Assembly (NCBI GenBank): GCA_028279275.1
Contig: JANQOB010000002.1
Location: 1 to 64,000 of the forward strand
Direction of reading: 5' to 3'
Origin: Gammaproteobacteria bacterium
GTDB lineage: Bacteria > Pseudomonadota > Gammaproteobacteria > UBA4575
DNA: 64,000 nt
The number at the start of each line of letters is the position of its first letter. The stretch's first letter is position 1. The translations under genes and the position numbers were made by a program. Under the pieces are notes generated by a model that was given only the letters and a program-made list of their open reading frames with translations, did no database searches and was not told where the DNA came from. Positions 10,033-19,575 of the stretch are shown in pieces.

Positions 10033-10722
10033 ATGCGGATTGCGCTACTAGAAGACGATCGTGATCAAGCCAACATAATTGAAGTTTGGCTAAACGATGC
10101 TGGACATCATCCCTATATTTATAATGTTGGAAGTCAGATTGTAGGTGCCCTAAGCACTGAAAGTTTTGATGTAATCATGCTCGATTGGGAAGTGCCTGAC
10201 ATGAGTGGATTGGAAGTATTACGATGGGTTCGTGAAAATCTAGATTGGGCCTGTCCTGTAATTTTTATCACGCAACGTGATCAAGAAAGTGATGTGGTTG
10301 CAGCACTTGAAGCTGGCGCAGATGATTATATGTCAAAGCCGGTAAATCGCGCAGAGATGTTGGCACGCATCAGTGCGATTCATAGAAGAAATAATCCTCC
10401 CCAAGAAGACGAATCCGTTCTAGAAATTTCACCTTATATTATAGATTTGAAAAAGCGAAGCATAGTTTGTAAGGGAGAAGAGATCGATTTGACCCAGAAA
10501 GAATATGAGCTCGCATTATTTATTTTACGTAATGTAGGTAGAGTATTATCGCGTGGTTACTTGCTTGAGCGGGTGTGGGGCAAGAATCCTGAAATTAATA
10601 CTCGAACCGTAGATACTCATGTAAGTCGCTTGCGACGCAAGCTTGCTTTAAATAAAGAAAATGGCTGGAAGCTTACATCTGTATATCAGCATGGTTATCG
10701 TTTAGAACCTGATACGGATTAG
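10033..10722 (+). CDS. OmpR-family response regulator
   Basis: The 229-residue protein has a receiver domain (1-118) with acidic pocket LLEDDRD, phosphoacceptor Asp51 in MLDWEVPDMSG, and Lys in MSKPVNR. A winged-helix DNA-binding domain follows (about 130-225) with the typical RTVDTHVSRLRRKL. No histidine kinase is adjacent. A free Hpt protein follows 99 bp downstream, so phosphate may come from a distant hybrid kinase. Target genes are unknown. Confidence 0.93.
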   Translation: MRIALLEDDRDQANIIEVWLNDAGHHPYIYNVGSQIVGALSTESFDVIMLDWEVPDMSGLEVLRWVRENLDWACPVIFITQRDQESDVVAALEAGADDYMSKPVNRAEMLARISAIHRRNNPPQEDESVLEISPYIIDLKKRSIVCKGEEIDLTQKEYELALFILRNVGRVLSRGYLLERVWGKNPEINTRTVDTHVSRLRRKLALNKENGWKLTSVYQHGYRLEPDTD

Positions 10723-10821
10723 TGTTTGCTTTAAACCGTCGAAAAAATATTTTTGAATCAAAATATAGGTGTTAATTTATACTCCCTGCGACAATCAAAT
10801 ATAACTTGTTATATGTAGCCG

Positions 10822-11148
10822 ATGTCTGATCTTTCTACACAAGCTAAACAAAAGCTACAGGAGCTAAAGCAAGAGTATGTAAAAAGTTTTCCCGAAAAGT
10901 CAGAAGAAATAAAGAATTATTGGGTAAAAAACGATTTAAATGAATTGCAACTTCAGTGCCATAAACTTGCAGGCTCAGCAGCCTCTTTTGAAATTCCAGA
11001 TGTGTCTTTCGCAGCTAAGACATTAGAAGCACTGTGCAAAACACGTTTAGAAAATAACCGTGCAGATTCGATTTTGGTAGAAAACGATAAAACGCTTGTT
11101 AATGCTTATAAAGTATTGATGGATGCTTTTAATAAATATAGTAAATAA
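10822..11148 (+). CDS. Hpt domain protein
   Basis: This 108-residue, all-helical protein carries the phosphotransfer motif CHKLAGSAASF with His47. Stand-alone Hpt proteins shuttle phosphate between a hybrid kinase receiver and a final response regulator. The regulator just upstream is the obvious candidate partner. The start has only a weak upstream ribosome site. Confidence 0.85.
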   Translation: MSDLSTQAKQKLQELKQEYVKSFPEKSEEIKNYWVKNDLNELQLQCHKLAGSAASFEIPDVSFAAKTLEALCKTRLENNRADSILVENDKTLVNAYKVLMDAFNKYSK

Positions 11149-11377
11149 ATCGGAGCAAGTCCCAAGTTTTCCTAGCGCATTTAAATATAGGCGGGGATAG
11201 TATAATTCCAGCATAGAACAATTAGTCCAATAGTCTGTCTAATTTACCCCTTAGTATCGAATAGGATTCAACTGCCTTCGAATAAACATTATTATTTACA
11301 GTTTATCGCCATGTTTTTATAAAAAAATCACTAATTTTCAGTGGCTAAAATATAGTCATTACATTCTCATTGCATTA

Positions 11378-12109
11378 ATGAAAATTCAAATCATTTCAGA
11401 TATTCACCTTGAATTTGGTAGTTTTGATCTGCCAGAGAAGGAATGTGATGTGCTTGTTGCGGCAGGTGATATTGGGGTTGGTGTGGAGGGCTTAGAGTGG
11501 TTGCAGTCCTTAGATATACCGGTAATTTATGTTGCGGGGAATCACGAATATTGGGGCTATGAGATGTACGATTTGCAAGATGATTTCATGAGCATCAGCA
11601 AAGGTAGTAACGTCCGTTATTTGGAGAAGAAAAGTACTGTAGTTGACGGTGTACGATTTTTAGGTTGCACATTATGGACTGATTTTAATGGTTGTGACGA
11701 CGAAGAAATAATGGATGATCTTCTAAATATCATGAATGATTTTAGGTACATAACTGTAGACGATACAGCGATTACCCCAAAGAGTTTGATTGAAATTAAT
11801 CATGCAAGTGTGAAATGGTTAGATCGCGAACTTGCTAAAAAGCATGATGGACCTACCGTTGTAGTTACTCATCATGCTCCAACAAAAAAGAGTTGGTCGG
11901 CAGATCCTGATGATTATTTGAAGTTCGCATACTGTAATCAATTAGAATCTATGCTAAAAGAAAACCAAATCGATTTATGGATACATGGTCATATTCATCA
12001 TGTTTGCGACTATACAAAACATGGAACACGAGTAATATGTAATCCGAGAGGTTACAAAGGCTACCAAACTGTAGATAATTTTAATCCAGCTAAAACATTT
12101 AAAATCTAA
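11378..12109 (+). CDS. Calcineurin-like metallophosphoesterase
   Basis: The 243-residue protein has the full set of dimetal ligands in order: SDIHLEFG (8-14), AGDIG, GNHEYWG, THHAPT and HGHIHH. It is likely a cytosolic phosphodiesterase or phosphatase. The fold does not reveal the substrate. The gene stands alone, with about 230 bp of non-coding sequence before it. Confidence 0.9.
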   Translation: MKIQIISDIHLEFGSFDLPEKECDVLVAAGDIGVGVEGLEWLQSLDIPVIYVAGNHEYWGYEMYDLQDDFMSISKGSNVRYLEKKSTVVDGVRFLGCTLWTDFNGCDDEEIMDDLLNIMNDFRYITVDDTAITPKSLIEINHASVKWLDRELAKKHDGPTVVVTHHAPTKKSWSADPDDYLKFAYCNQLESMLKENQIDLWIHGHIHHVCDYTKHGTRVICNPRGYKGYQTVDNFNPAKTFKI

Positions 12110-12149
12110 CAGTTGGTGTAAATTTACTTTTCATAGATAATATGGACTT

Positions 12150-12488
12150 ATGGCAGCTAAAAATATTTTTAAAGTAAGTTTTTATAATCAGAGTAATGTT
12201 TATGAAGTATATGCAACCAAGGTTTATCAGTCAGATCTGCATGGCTTTATCACGATTGAAGAGCTTAAATTCAATGAACGCACGAGTGTTGTTGTAGACC
12301 CAAGTGAGGAAAAGCTTAAAACTGAGTTTGATCAAGTTAAGCGTTTCTTTGTCCCGATGCATGCCATCATTCGAATCGATGAAGTCAAAAAAGAAGGTGT
12401 CGCAAAAATTTCCGAAGCCGGAGAAAATATTGCCCATTTTCCATCACATATCTATAACACAAGTAACGATAAAGATAACAAATCATAA
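12150..12488 (+). CDS. DUF1820 family protein
   Basis: The 112-residue soluble protein matches the DUF1820 pattern: NIFKVSFYNQ at the start, the central TSVVVDPSEEKLK, and a VPMHAIIRIDEV segment. This is a conserved gammaproteobacterial protein of unknown function. It is the last core-type gene before the accessory block: the 190-bp direct repeat begins 20 bp after its stop codon. Confidence 0.85.
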   Translation: MAAKNIFKVSFYNQSNVYEVYATKVYQSDLHGFITIEELKFNERTSVVVDPSEEKLKTEFDQVKRFFVPMHAIIRIDEVKKEGVAKISEAGENIAHFPSHIYNTSNDKDNKS

Positions 12489-12507
12489 GCTTTTTGAGTT
12501 TGCTACC

Positions 12508-12698
12508 AATGGCGGTGGTTGGAGTCTCCAGCGAACCCTACTCTTCATTAGATACCCTGTAAAACAGCCAACTTACAGGGAATATTTATAGGCTGTCCGC
12601 CTAATATTCTATAATGTCTCTTGTATCCTATTGTATTTCTACATACTTAAATTATTCTGCTGCTAATTTGATCCATTAGTAACAGGGAAATATCAGGG
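12508..12698. repeat. Direct repeat A (left boundary of accessory block)
   Basis: The 5' part (12508-12585) is nearly identical to 30463-30540: it starts AATGGCGGTGGTTGGAGTC, then AACCCTACTCT, then a hairpin with arms CCCTGTAA (12555-12562) and TTACAGGG (12573-12580). A second shared box, TAACAGGGAAATATCAGGG, lies at 12680-12698, at the same spacing as in the other copy (about 107 bp). The sequence between the two boxes is not conserved. Read in reverse, the outer end finishes CACCGCCA, like a tRNA 3' end, but no whole tRNA is present. It is a plausible attachment-site remnant. Confidence 0.75.
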
Positions 12699-12775
12699 TA
12701 TTCAATATTAGTTAGTGAAAATTGGTCCTTGATTTCTTTAAGAAATAATAAGGCTTAAAAACATGGGGAGGTCTT

Positions 12776-13921
12776 ATGCATGATTCAAAGAGAATAGTTA
12801 CCCGAGAAGAGCTGTACGAACTCGTTTGGTCAAAGCCAATTCGCAAAATTGCCTTAGATTTTGGCGTATCAGATAGTGCTATTCATAAAGCCTGTAAACG
12901 CATGGAAGTCCCGCGCCCCGGCCTTGGACACTGGGCTAAAGTGGAGGCTGGAAAACCGGTTCCAGAAAAGCCCCCATTATTAGAATTCTCTGACCCTAAT
13001 GAAAATTTCTATCGGTCTTGGACTATTTACAATAGCGAAGTGAATAAATTATTTCGAGCAAATGCTGTTCAAAAACCTGAGTTCATTGAAGTACCAAAAA
13101 AGTTGACCGATCCTCATCCACTCGTCGAAAAATCGATCAAAGCCTTTAACAAGGCAAAACTTAATGAAAAATATATTCAGACACCGAAAGTAAAACGCTA
13201 TTTGGACATAAGCGTGACAGAGAAGTGTATAGATCGTGCACTCCTCATTATGGACGCTTTGTTAAAGGCATTAGAGACTAGACATTATGAATATAGTATT
13301 GATACAGATAACAAGACGGTTGTTAGGGTAAACGACGAGGAACTTGCCATAGGAATTGATGAAAAAGTACGCCAAATCCCTTATGTACCACCTCTTAGGA
13401 AAGCAAAACGTTACCCAGATTACTCCTATGTATACAAACGTTTTGACTATGAACCGACTGGAATTTTGTCATTAAAAATTCGTAATTCTTATGCGAGTTA
13501 CCGAAAAAGTTGGTCGGACGCAAAAGTACAAGTTGTAGAAGATTGCTTGGGGTCGTTTATTCTTGGGCTTGAGGTCGCTGCAGCGTCAGAAAAGGAGCAG
13601 AGAAGGATTAACGAACTAAAAAGATTAGAATGGGAGGAAAAAGAAAGTCAATGGAAAGCAAAAAGAGAGACCGCAAGAATTGAAGAATTGAAAATTAAAA
13701 AGCTGACTCAAGATATAGAATCCTGGGAAAAGGCTAATCGAATTCGAAGTTATATGAATGAATTAATGGATATTAGGCGAATTGCAGAAGTTGATGATTT
13801 ATCTGAATGGATTAACTGGGGATATTCATATGCAGATAGTCTTGACCCATTACAGCATCTAAACCAAATAGTGTTTAAAAAAGAAGATAGTGAAGTAAGT
13901 CCTTCGAACTATTGGGATTGA
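12776..13921 (+). CDS. HTH-like accessory protein, unknown function
   Basis: The 381-residue product begins with a putative DNA-binding segment (residues 8-50: REELYELVWSKPIRKIA, then GVSDSAIHKACKRMEVPRPG) reminiscent of homeodomain-like or resolvase HTHs. A basic middle and a long charged coiled coil (about 275-335) follow. It is the first gene inside direct repeat A. A broken copy of its last 35 codons sits at 51712-51816. I recognise the N-terminal pattern from island proteins but know no function for it. Confidence 0.7.
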   Translation: MHDSKRIVTREELYELVWSKPIRKIALDFGVSDSAIHKACKRMEVPRPGLGHWAKVEAGKPVPEKPPLLEFSDPNENFYRSWTIYNSEVNKLFRANAVQKPEFIEVPKKLTDPHPLVEKSIKAFNKAKLNEKYIQTPKVKRYLDISVTEKCIDRALLIMDALLKALETRHYEYSIDTDNKTVVRVNDEELAIGIDEKVRQIPYVPPLRKAKRYPDYSYVYKRFDYEPTGILSLKIRNSYASYRKSWSDAKVQVVEDCLGSFILGLEVAAASEKEQRRINELKRLEWEEKESQWKAKRETARIEELKIKKLTQDIESWEKANRIRSYMNELMDIRRIAEVDDLSEWINWGYSYADSLDPLQHLNQIVFKKEDSEVSPSNYWD

Positions 13922-14047
13922 AATCTGTTCCCATCAGCCCAATTTCAGATCCGTACGTAAATAGACTTTCTTTGAATATCTAACCTACAAAAGTCAATTC
14001 ATCATGCAATATGAATCAACTTAACTCCATGCTTTTCAGGGTAGTTT

Positions 14048-15007
14048 CTAACTAAAAGGTTTGAGAGCACCATGTTTATTGTAGTTTTTCATATCTTCTA
14101 CAAACAAACTAAATGGCCTGTAAACTTTTTCCTGCCTCGTGGTAGTCATTCTTTTACTATCGTCATGTAATTTCTTATATGTATCACATGGCAAGTAAAT
14201 CGCAATAGGCTTTGCAGTTAACAGTGATTTTGTTCGTTCCGGATTAAACTCAGACGGATCGCGAAAAAAACCAATTCCTATTTTTTCTTCCTGATTTATA
14301 TCATGTAATCCGCGAAGAAATCTTTCTCTTGCATGATAGCTTTTAACCTCTATATATAAAGTTTTTCTTATTTTAGCTTTTGCATTCTGGTAAACCCAGA
14401 TATCTCCCTCACTGTTTTTACCTGTTGATACATAATCTTTACCTCTATCCATACCAGCATTTTCCAGAGCTTTCATTATCAGTTCTTCATTTAGTCTTCC
14501 AGCTATAGACGACAGCCCGTTATCAGTCTCACGGGTAAAATCGCGATATTCATCATACATTAGGCTGATAAGTTCTTTTTTATCTATTACGACTTTGTTA
14601 TTTACAGTTTTATCTTTAATTAATGTATCAATAAAGTCTTTATGTAATGGCATGGTAATGTTGTCTACGACATCTTTACATTCAAAATTCATCTGCATCA
14701 GGTTTGTAGATATTACAGGCCCATTTTTAATTTCAGCAATTTTAATAATTGTTTCAGGCTTAGGATAAAAACCTCGCACGTTTACAACGTACTCGGTATA
14801 CTCGGATAGAAATTCCTTCAAATGTCCCTTTACTGTATCTTCTGAGACATCAGAAAATTTTTTGCGAAGAGTATCAAAAGTGATCTGCTCATGTGAATCT
14901 AAAACAGATAGAATCAAGTAGAACCTGCCCCAGTACTTTTTAATATTATTTTTAGAAAAACCAGCCTTAACCAGCTCTTCTATCCTTGTAAGGGGTGGAT
15001 TGTTCAT
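14048..15007 (-). CDS. PD-(D/E)XK nuclease-like protein with N-terminal helical domain
   Basis: The 319-residue product has a probable nuclease core near its C-terminus: Glu176 (LNEELI), Asp202 in EGDIWVYQ, and Glu220-Val-Lys222 in YIEVKS. This is the E...D...ExK arrangement of restriction-endonuclease folds. The first 90 residues look like two helix-turn-helix units (KKYWGRFYLILSVL; SEDTVKGHLKEF). It diverges from an McrB-N-like gene at 15168. The genes together suggest a restriction-type defence unit, which is inference. Confidence 0.6.
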   Translation of the reverse strand: MNNPPLTRIEELVKAGFSKNNIKKYWGRFYLILSVLDSHEQITFDTLRKKFSDVSEDTVKGHLKEFLSEYTEYVVNVRGFYPKPETIIKIAEIKNGPVISTNLMQMNFECKDVVDNITMPLHKDFIDTLIKDKTVNNKVVIDKKELISLMYDEYRDFTRETDNGLSSIAGRLNEELIMKALENAGMDRGKDYVSTGKNSEGDIWVYQNAKAKIRKTLYIEVKSYHARERFLRGLHDINQEEKIGIGFFRDPSEFNPERTKSLLTAKPIAIYLPCDTYKKLHDDSKRMTTTRQEKVYRPFSLFVEDMKNYNKHGALKPFS

Positions 15008-15167
15008 AATTACTGCAACTTTCAGGAGCTCGCTTAATCGTTATAATCACACGTGCTAAAGCGATTATGTTCATAGGCATAAATACTCTGCCTGATCAGA
15101 ATAATATTTAATATATACAAATATTATATACTTCGATTACAAGTATTAAACAGACGAGTCTGAAGAC

Positions 15168-15716
15168 TTGATAATGACAAAAACAACCAAAATTGAAACC
15201 CTTTTCTCAGAGATTTGTAAATTTGCTGAGTCTTATCAAAAAAGTAACAGGGCAATAAAAACCAGTGAAAAAGAAGCCAAGGATACAGTAAATAACCTCA
15301 GAGAATTTGCCCACCAAGTATTTGATTCAGCAGATGATGAAGTTAAATCCGGTTTCACAATTGGAATTTCAAAAGGAATGACATATATGCCTCATATATT
15401 ATGGGTTGCATTCCTCCCTGAGGGACACACTGTTTCAAGAAATATGTCTGTTGCTGTCTGCTTTGGCAAGTACGGTGAAGGAGCAGTTGCCGGAACGATG
15501 GAATCAAAAGGCATGAGTCATAAAACTGTTGCAGCAAAATGGCGAACTAATGAACCAATATTAGTGGATGTTGACGGCAAAAAGTACGCGACCAAATACA
15601 ACAATATGTTCCTGAACCCTAAAGAGTTTTTAAAGGAAAGAATCGATACATCAGAATTGATTAATCATATCAGTGAATCGATAGTTTACCTCAAGCGCTT
15701 ATTAAACTCTGAATAA
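15168..15716 (+). CDS. McrB N-terminal-domain-like protein
   Basis: This 182-residue protein has a central block (GFTIGISKG ... HILWVAFLPEGHTVSRNMSVAVCF) resembling the MrcB/McrB N-terminal DNA-recognition domain, in which G-x-G-x-x-W-x-PWIAF-like strands precede a nucleotide-flipping pocket. There is no AAA+ GTPase. It could be a stand-alone specificity module for the nuclease encoded divergently. An alternative ATG lies two codons downstream. The family call is tentative. Confidence 0.5.
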   Translation: MIMTKTTKIETLFSEICKFAESYQKSNRAIKTSEKEAKDTVNNLREFAHQVFDSADDEVKSGFTIGISKGMTYMPHILWVAFLPEGHTVSRNMSVAVCFGKYGEGAVAGTMESKGMSHKTVAAKWRTNEPILVDVDGKKYATKYNNMFLNPKEFLKERIDTSELINHISESIVYLKRLLNSE

Positions 15717-15780
15717 TGCATTAGTCTTCCTAAGTTCAGAATATGAAATATCTCAATTATTTCTTTTGCTGCTGATTATT

Positions 15781-16032
15781 TTACTTTATCTTTTTAAGTT
15801 TCCAAACTCCTTTTTTTGATAACGTATCGGATTGAATTACACCTTTTTTTCGCAGCTGGTGTGCAGCCCAACGAATATCGTATTGCCAAGTGTAAAACAG
15901 ATCACCCGAGGCTCTTAGTTCATTTTCATGCATTTCCCAAACGTACTTACATAATTCTGCAATTCGTCCTTCTCCGCCTGAATTAGATAATGCATCATAT
16001 AGCCAGTCTACAAGATCGTGTTTAGTAGCCAT
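15781..16032 (-). CDS. Small winged-helix protein (Mrr-N-like), unknown
   Basis: This 83-residue product is predicted to be a single winged helix: MATKHDLVDWLYDAL, then IAELCKYVWEMHE, then the FYTWQYDIRWAAHQLRKKG wing and a basic end. The pattern resembles the N-terminal domain of Mrr-type restriction proteins. It is a free-standing domain here, between the McrB-N-like gene and the GHKL operon. Its role could be DNA binding; this is not demonstrated. Confidence 0.6.
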   Translation of the reverse strand: MATKHDLVDWLYDALSNSGGEGRIAELCKYVWEMHENELRASGDLFYTWQYDIRWAAHQLRKKGVIQSDTLSKKGVWKLKKIK

Positions 16033-16193
16033 AGTTATATCTCACAATAATTCTTCGCAATGAATAAACATGCGAATAATTTTAATATTAAAAATATAGT
16101 TTTTTAGTGAATTATTTTGCATCGCATTTGCTGTAAAAAAATTTTCCCCACAAAGTCTTTTGGATAACTACATGTCATTATGCACATTTAACT

Positions 16194-16910
16194 TCAGCTG
16201 GTATTTTCTATGAATCTATCAAATTCTTTTGGCATGATTTTGATTATCTGATCCGAGCTCATTTCAAACAGATCATAGTTGAGATCAATTTGGTTGAGCC
16301 ATGCTATAAAGCGTGCAACGCAACCTGGTGTAGAACGACTGGTGGATCCTTTTTTAAATGTTTTTTTCTCAGGATCTGTATAAAGTTTGCTTGCAGCCTG
16401 TATTACACCTTTGCGACTGACATAATTCTGACGGCCCATAATCTGTTCAATAAGTTCGCCGCGAACAGGCATCCCCCTGCTTAGTAAAAACATTGCATCT
16501 TCACCGTAAAGCTCAACCAACATCCATGTAGTAAAAGCTGCATGTCTGGGTCGGTGACGGTAATCCCTGCTTAACACGTAGTTATAAACCATTGCAGGTT
16601 TTCTTGATCCGTCTTTTTTAACAGGACATAACTTGTCAAACCAAAATAATCCCAGAGTAGTCCAGAGATTGTCATCCGAATAAAGCACATGTCTTTCAAT
16701 AGCGTTAAGCTTTTCTACAAGATAAACACCAAATTCATAGCGGCTCTCAAATTCGATGTCTTCTACATCAATGCTGTATGACAGAGGTTCTGATGTTTCA
16801 TTATCTCTGAGCAGATAATAAGGGGTGTTTCCCGTATCACCCGATCTTAAATGCTCAATAAATTTACTAAACTCATGTATGCCGGTGTTAGTCAGTTTTC
16901 TGTTGATCAT
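16194..16910 (-). CDS. Unknown protein of the GHKL operon, possibly DUF6339-like
   Basis: The 238-residue soluble protein has no transmembrane segment or obvious catalytic motif. Conserved-looking stretches are RHRPRHAAFTTWMLVELYG and RGELIEQIMGRQNYVSRKG. From memory these resemble DUF6339-family proteins found with MORC-type ATPase restriction clusters, but I am not sure. It overlaps the upstream gene by 4 bp (ATGA), so translation is coupled, and it is the last gene of the operon. Confidence 0.6.
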   Translation of the reverse strand: MINRKLTNTGIHEFSKFIEHLRSGDTGNTPYYLLRDNETSEPLSYSIDVEDIEFESRYEFGVYLVEKLNAIERHVLYSDDNLWTTLGLFWFDKLCPVKKDGSRKPAMVYNYVLSRDYRHRPRHAAFTTWMLVELYGEDAMFLLSRGMPVRGELIEQIMGRQNYVSRKGVIQAASKLYTDPEKKTFKKGSTSRSTPGCVARFIAWLNQIDLNYDLFEMSSDQIIKIMPKEFDRFIENTS

Positions 16911-17662
16911 GAGGAAACCTCCATCTCAGAAACAAGTACATCACATAATGAAAATCTTTCTGAAAATCTTTCGACGACATCATCTATCCATTCCATCTGA
17001 ACATCAGGCTGCCTTTCAAGCGGTCTTTTAATGTAAATACTTTCAGCAAATGTTATCCATTGTTCCAGTAAAGGGTCTTCATCATCCAGGTCACTCCAGG
17101 CCAGGTACATAAGGACTTCCCTAAGTGCAGCCGGAAGTATGAGTGTTTTAAAAAACCTATTCGAACGAATTTTTTCCAGTGCGTCTGGTATGTTACTGTT
17201 AATAACCAGAGCAGGTTTTCCGTTGGTCTCAAAACTAAGTTTCCAAGTTTGTTGTCCAAGAGGACGGCTGATAAGTTCTAGAAGACTCGATCTTTGGTCT
17301 TCATCTTCGTCTCCCTCTCCTTCTGCACGAAGTTTTTCTGCGCTGGCGAGAACTTTTCCAACTTCCTCACTTTCATCAATAATCCGAACCCGAAACAGTG
17401 TCGGCCCGGAATGATCAATCTGATCAAGTTTTCGCTCCTCTGGTCTCATGATGCACTTGAGTGTTCCAAAATCAAATCGCTGAAGCGTATTCCTGTGATA
17501 TGCTTCTAAATAAATTTTTGACTCGCCCGGTAACCCCCTTTCCTTGAAATTGAATTCAGCATCAATAAGCGGCAGAGGGTGACCGCTATCATATTCTTTT
17601 TTAATTCGCACTTCCGATCGTTCAATTCTTCCTTTGCCGGTATAGTTAAGTGTTCGTTGCAT
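16907..17662 (-). CDS. Unknown protein coupled to the GHKL ATPase
   Basis: The 251-residue product starts RTLNYTGKGRI and includes a strand-rich region with LEAYHRNTLQRFDFGT, then an acidic patch (GEGDEDEDQ, about 115-123) and a helical C-terminal half. I recognise no named domain. It begins 4 bp after the ATPase stop codon and overlaps the next gene by 4 bp, so it almost certainly works with both. A role as DNA-recognition or scaffold subunit is conjecture. Confidence 0.65.
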   Translation of the reverse strand: MQRTLNYTGKGRIERSEVRIKKEYDSGHPLPLIDAEFNFKERGLPGESKIYLEAYHRNTLQRFDFGTLKCIMRPEERKLDQIDHSGPTLFRVRIIDESEEVGKVLASAEKLRAEGEGDEDEDQRSSLLELISRPLGQQTWKLSFETNGKPALVINSNIPDALEKIRSNRFFKTLILPAALREVLMYLAWSDLDDEDPLLEQWITFAESIYIKRPLERQPDVQMEWIDDVVERFSERFSLCDVLVSEMEVSS

Positions 17663-17666
17663 AAGA

Positions 17667-19517
17667 TTATGCCTCCTTTGCCAGTCTGATCTTCAGATCA
17701 CGATGAGGATCAAACCCTGAAGCTGTAAACTTAAACGGTAATTTGTTTACACTTAGCCTGAGCTGGTTCTCACGTCCGTCAATAAGTTTTCCGCTTGGTG
17801 TTGCAGCTAGGCTGACACTGCCATTTTTCCCTATTTTGAAATCCAAAGGACTGAAGCTTTTAAACGGATCACCTTTTGTTACATCATAGGCAACTTCTAT
17901 TTTAATAATCTGAGGAAAATTCTCAGGATTTGCCTTTGGTGTCGTTTTTACAGTAAAACCATTTTCCGATTTAGTAATTGCAAAGTCCCTTGGCTTGGGT
18001 TTTGGTGGTGGTGGTGGTGGCTCCGGTGTAATTTTCTGCTTCTTTCCTTTAAGTTTATTTTCAGGTTCAGTTCCCCAGAAATAATCTAGTAGCGCAAGCT
18101 CATCCTTTTCTTCCGTTACACAGGCAAGTGTATCGTAGAGCTGAATCAGTGATTTCTTAATTGCAGCAACATTTTTTTGAGGTGCCTGATAGTTTTTGAC
18201 AAGCTTCTCAGAAGAACCAATCCATTGTGTATGTGCAGGATTCTCAGCGTAGCCCAGGAATTCAGCGATAGCATCATCCTCCGCAATTACTGCTGCCAGT
18301 GCTTTACGTTCACGAAACTTACTTTCACCCGGTAATGTTAGGCCTCGTCTTACATAAAGATCTGTTCCTCGTCTAAGTCCGGAAGGTTTTTTTATGTAAG
18401 CTGAGAAAAAAGAATTAAGCTTGGTTCCGTCTTTTTTCTTGATAATAATCGGAAACCTGAAACCAAGCAGCTTTCCATCAGAAAAATCCTGTTTTAGCTG
18501 CTCGAGTATAATTTCCTCGAAATCATCTTCGTCGAGACGCTGATCCTTAAACCAGTTGTTGCCAAGCTGATGTAATCCTTCATCACCCATCTGATAAAAC
18601 TCTTCAATAAAATTGAACAGATTATCGATATCTTCAAACTCTTCTTTTGCATATTTATGCGCAAGCTTCCTGATGTTGTTCTGATCGATTCTAATTTTGT
18701 CAAATTCAAGAACTAGTTGTTGAGTTATTATCGGATAAAAATAATTAGCAATGGCAACACCAATCATGCTATCACGATTAAAAGCCGGATTTGGAAAAGG
18801 AATAATCACCGAAAGCCCGGATTCATCAGTTCTTTTATTGATAAAAAAATTCTCCATGAATTCACTAATCTGACTGGTATCTTTCAACGGAACTGTTATT
18901 GCACGTGTTACATCATCCTCATTATCAACATCACCAAAAAACGCATGTGGTTTATAATCTTTACTGTCAACTGAGTGAAGATTCAACACGGTTTGCCCCA
19001 TTATGTGAACATCAGGGTCTCCTTCTCTGCGGGTTGCCCCAAAGAAGGCGCCAACCTGACTCGTTGTTGAATATACTAATTTGCCAAGACCCCATCGACC
19101 CCGGCTAAGTCCTGTTTTATGAGACTTTCCGTGACGACGCCAGAAATCTGTAAAATGGTCATTGGTTTTTTTTGATACGCTGCCTGTCAGTCCTTTGGTA
19201 CCAAAATCTTCAATCAACAAAGCACTTGCAGAATCAAAATCTACTTCATCAAGATTCAGGTTCGCTGCATCGGCATGCTTTAACTGTTCATCCAGCAATT
19301 TTTTCAGATACAGATTTCTTGAGTTACTCGATAGATCTACCCAACGAAATAAAACCTTCACATATGGTGAGTCTTCATTTACAGCATCAAGTGAATTTTG
19401 TATTGCTTCTCGTACTATCGTTTGAGAAAGATCAACTTCATCGTTACTGAACTGGTCGCGCTGAGTTACTTCATTGTCAACTTCACCAGGTAACTGAACA
19501 GGAAAGTACCATTTCAT
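17667..19517 (-). CDS. MORC/MutL-like GHKL ATPase of a restriction-type system
   Basis: The 616-residue product has a Bergerat-fold ATPase: N-box EAIQNSLDA (Glu37, Asn41, Asp44), LLIEDFGTKGLTG (Asp104, Gly106), and the glycine lid GRWGLGKLVY (140-149). A proline-rich linker (about 500-510) precedes a beta-rich C-terminal domain. It matches the MutL/MORC-type ATPases reported by Iyer, Abhiman and Aravind in restriction-modification operons. Such ATPases are thought to clamp on DNA and direct nucleases. Here it lies downstream of a C5 methyltransferase and Vsr; the Z1 helicase often seen with it is absent. Confidence 0.85.
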   Translation of the reverse strand: MKWYFPVQLPGEVDNEVTQRDQFSNDEVDLSQTIVREAIQNSLDAVNEDSPYVKVLFRWVDLSSNSRNLYLKKLLDEQLKHADAANLNLDEVDFDSASALLIEDFGTKGLTGSVSKKTNDHFTDFWRRHGKSHKTGLSRGRWGLGKLVYSTTSQVGAFFGATRREGDPDVHIMGQTVLNLHSVDSKDYKPHAFFGDVDNEDDVTRAITVPLKDTSQISEFMENFFINKRTDESGLSVIIPFPNPAFNRDSMIGVAIANYFYPIITQQLVLEFDKIRIDQNNIRKLAHKYAKEEFEDIDNLFNFIEEFYQMGDEGLHQLGNNWFKDQRLDEDDFEEIILEQLKQDFSDGKLLGFRFPIIIKKKDGTKLNSFFSAYIKKPSGLRRGTDLYVRRGLTLPGESKFRERKALAAVIAEDDAIAEFLGYAENPAHTQWIGSSEKLVKNYQAPQKNVAAIKKSLIQLYDTLACVTEEKDELALLDYFWGTEPENKLKGKKQKITPEPPPPPPKPKPRDFAITKSENGFTVKTTPKANPENFPQIIKIEVAYDVTKGDPFKSFSPLDFKIGKNGSVSLAATPSGKLIDGRENQLRLSVNKLPFKFTASGFDPHRDLKIRLAKEA

Positions 19518-19575
19518 TATTTCAGACCTCTTGTTACAGGATCGTGCGATTAAAAACTTCAGACTTAAGTAGTCA

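Noticed and set aside
12508..12585. Complete tRNA gene at the direct repeat
   Set aside because: The reverse strand ends CACCGCCA and has AGGGTTCG, but the other arms cannot be folded into a cloverleaf, and copy B has GGGTTAG in place of GGGTTCG.
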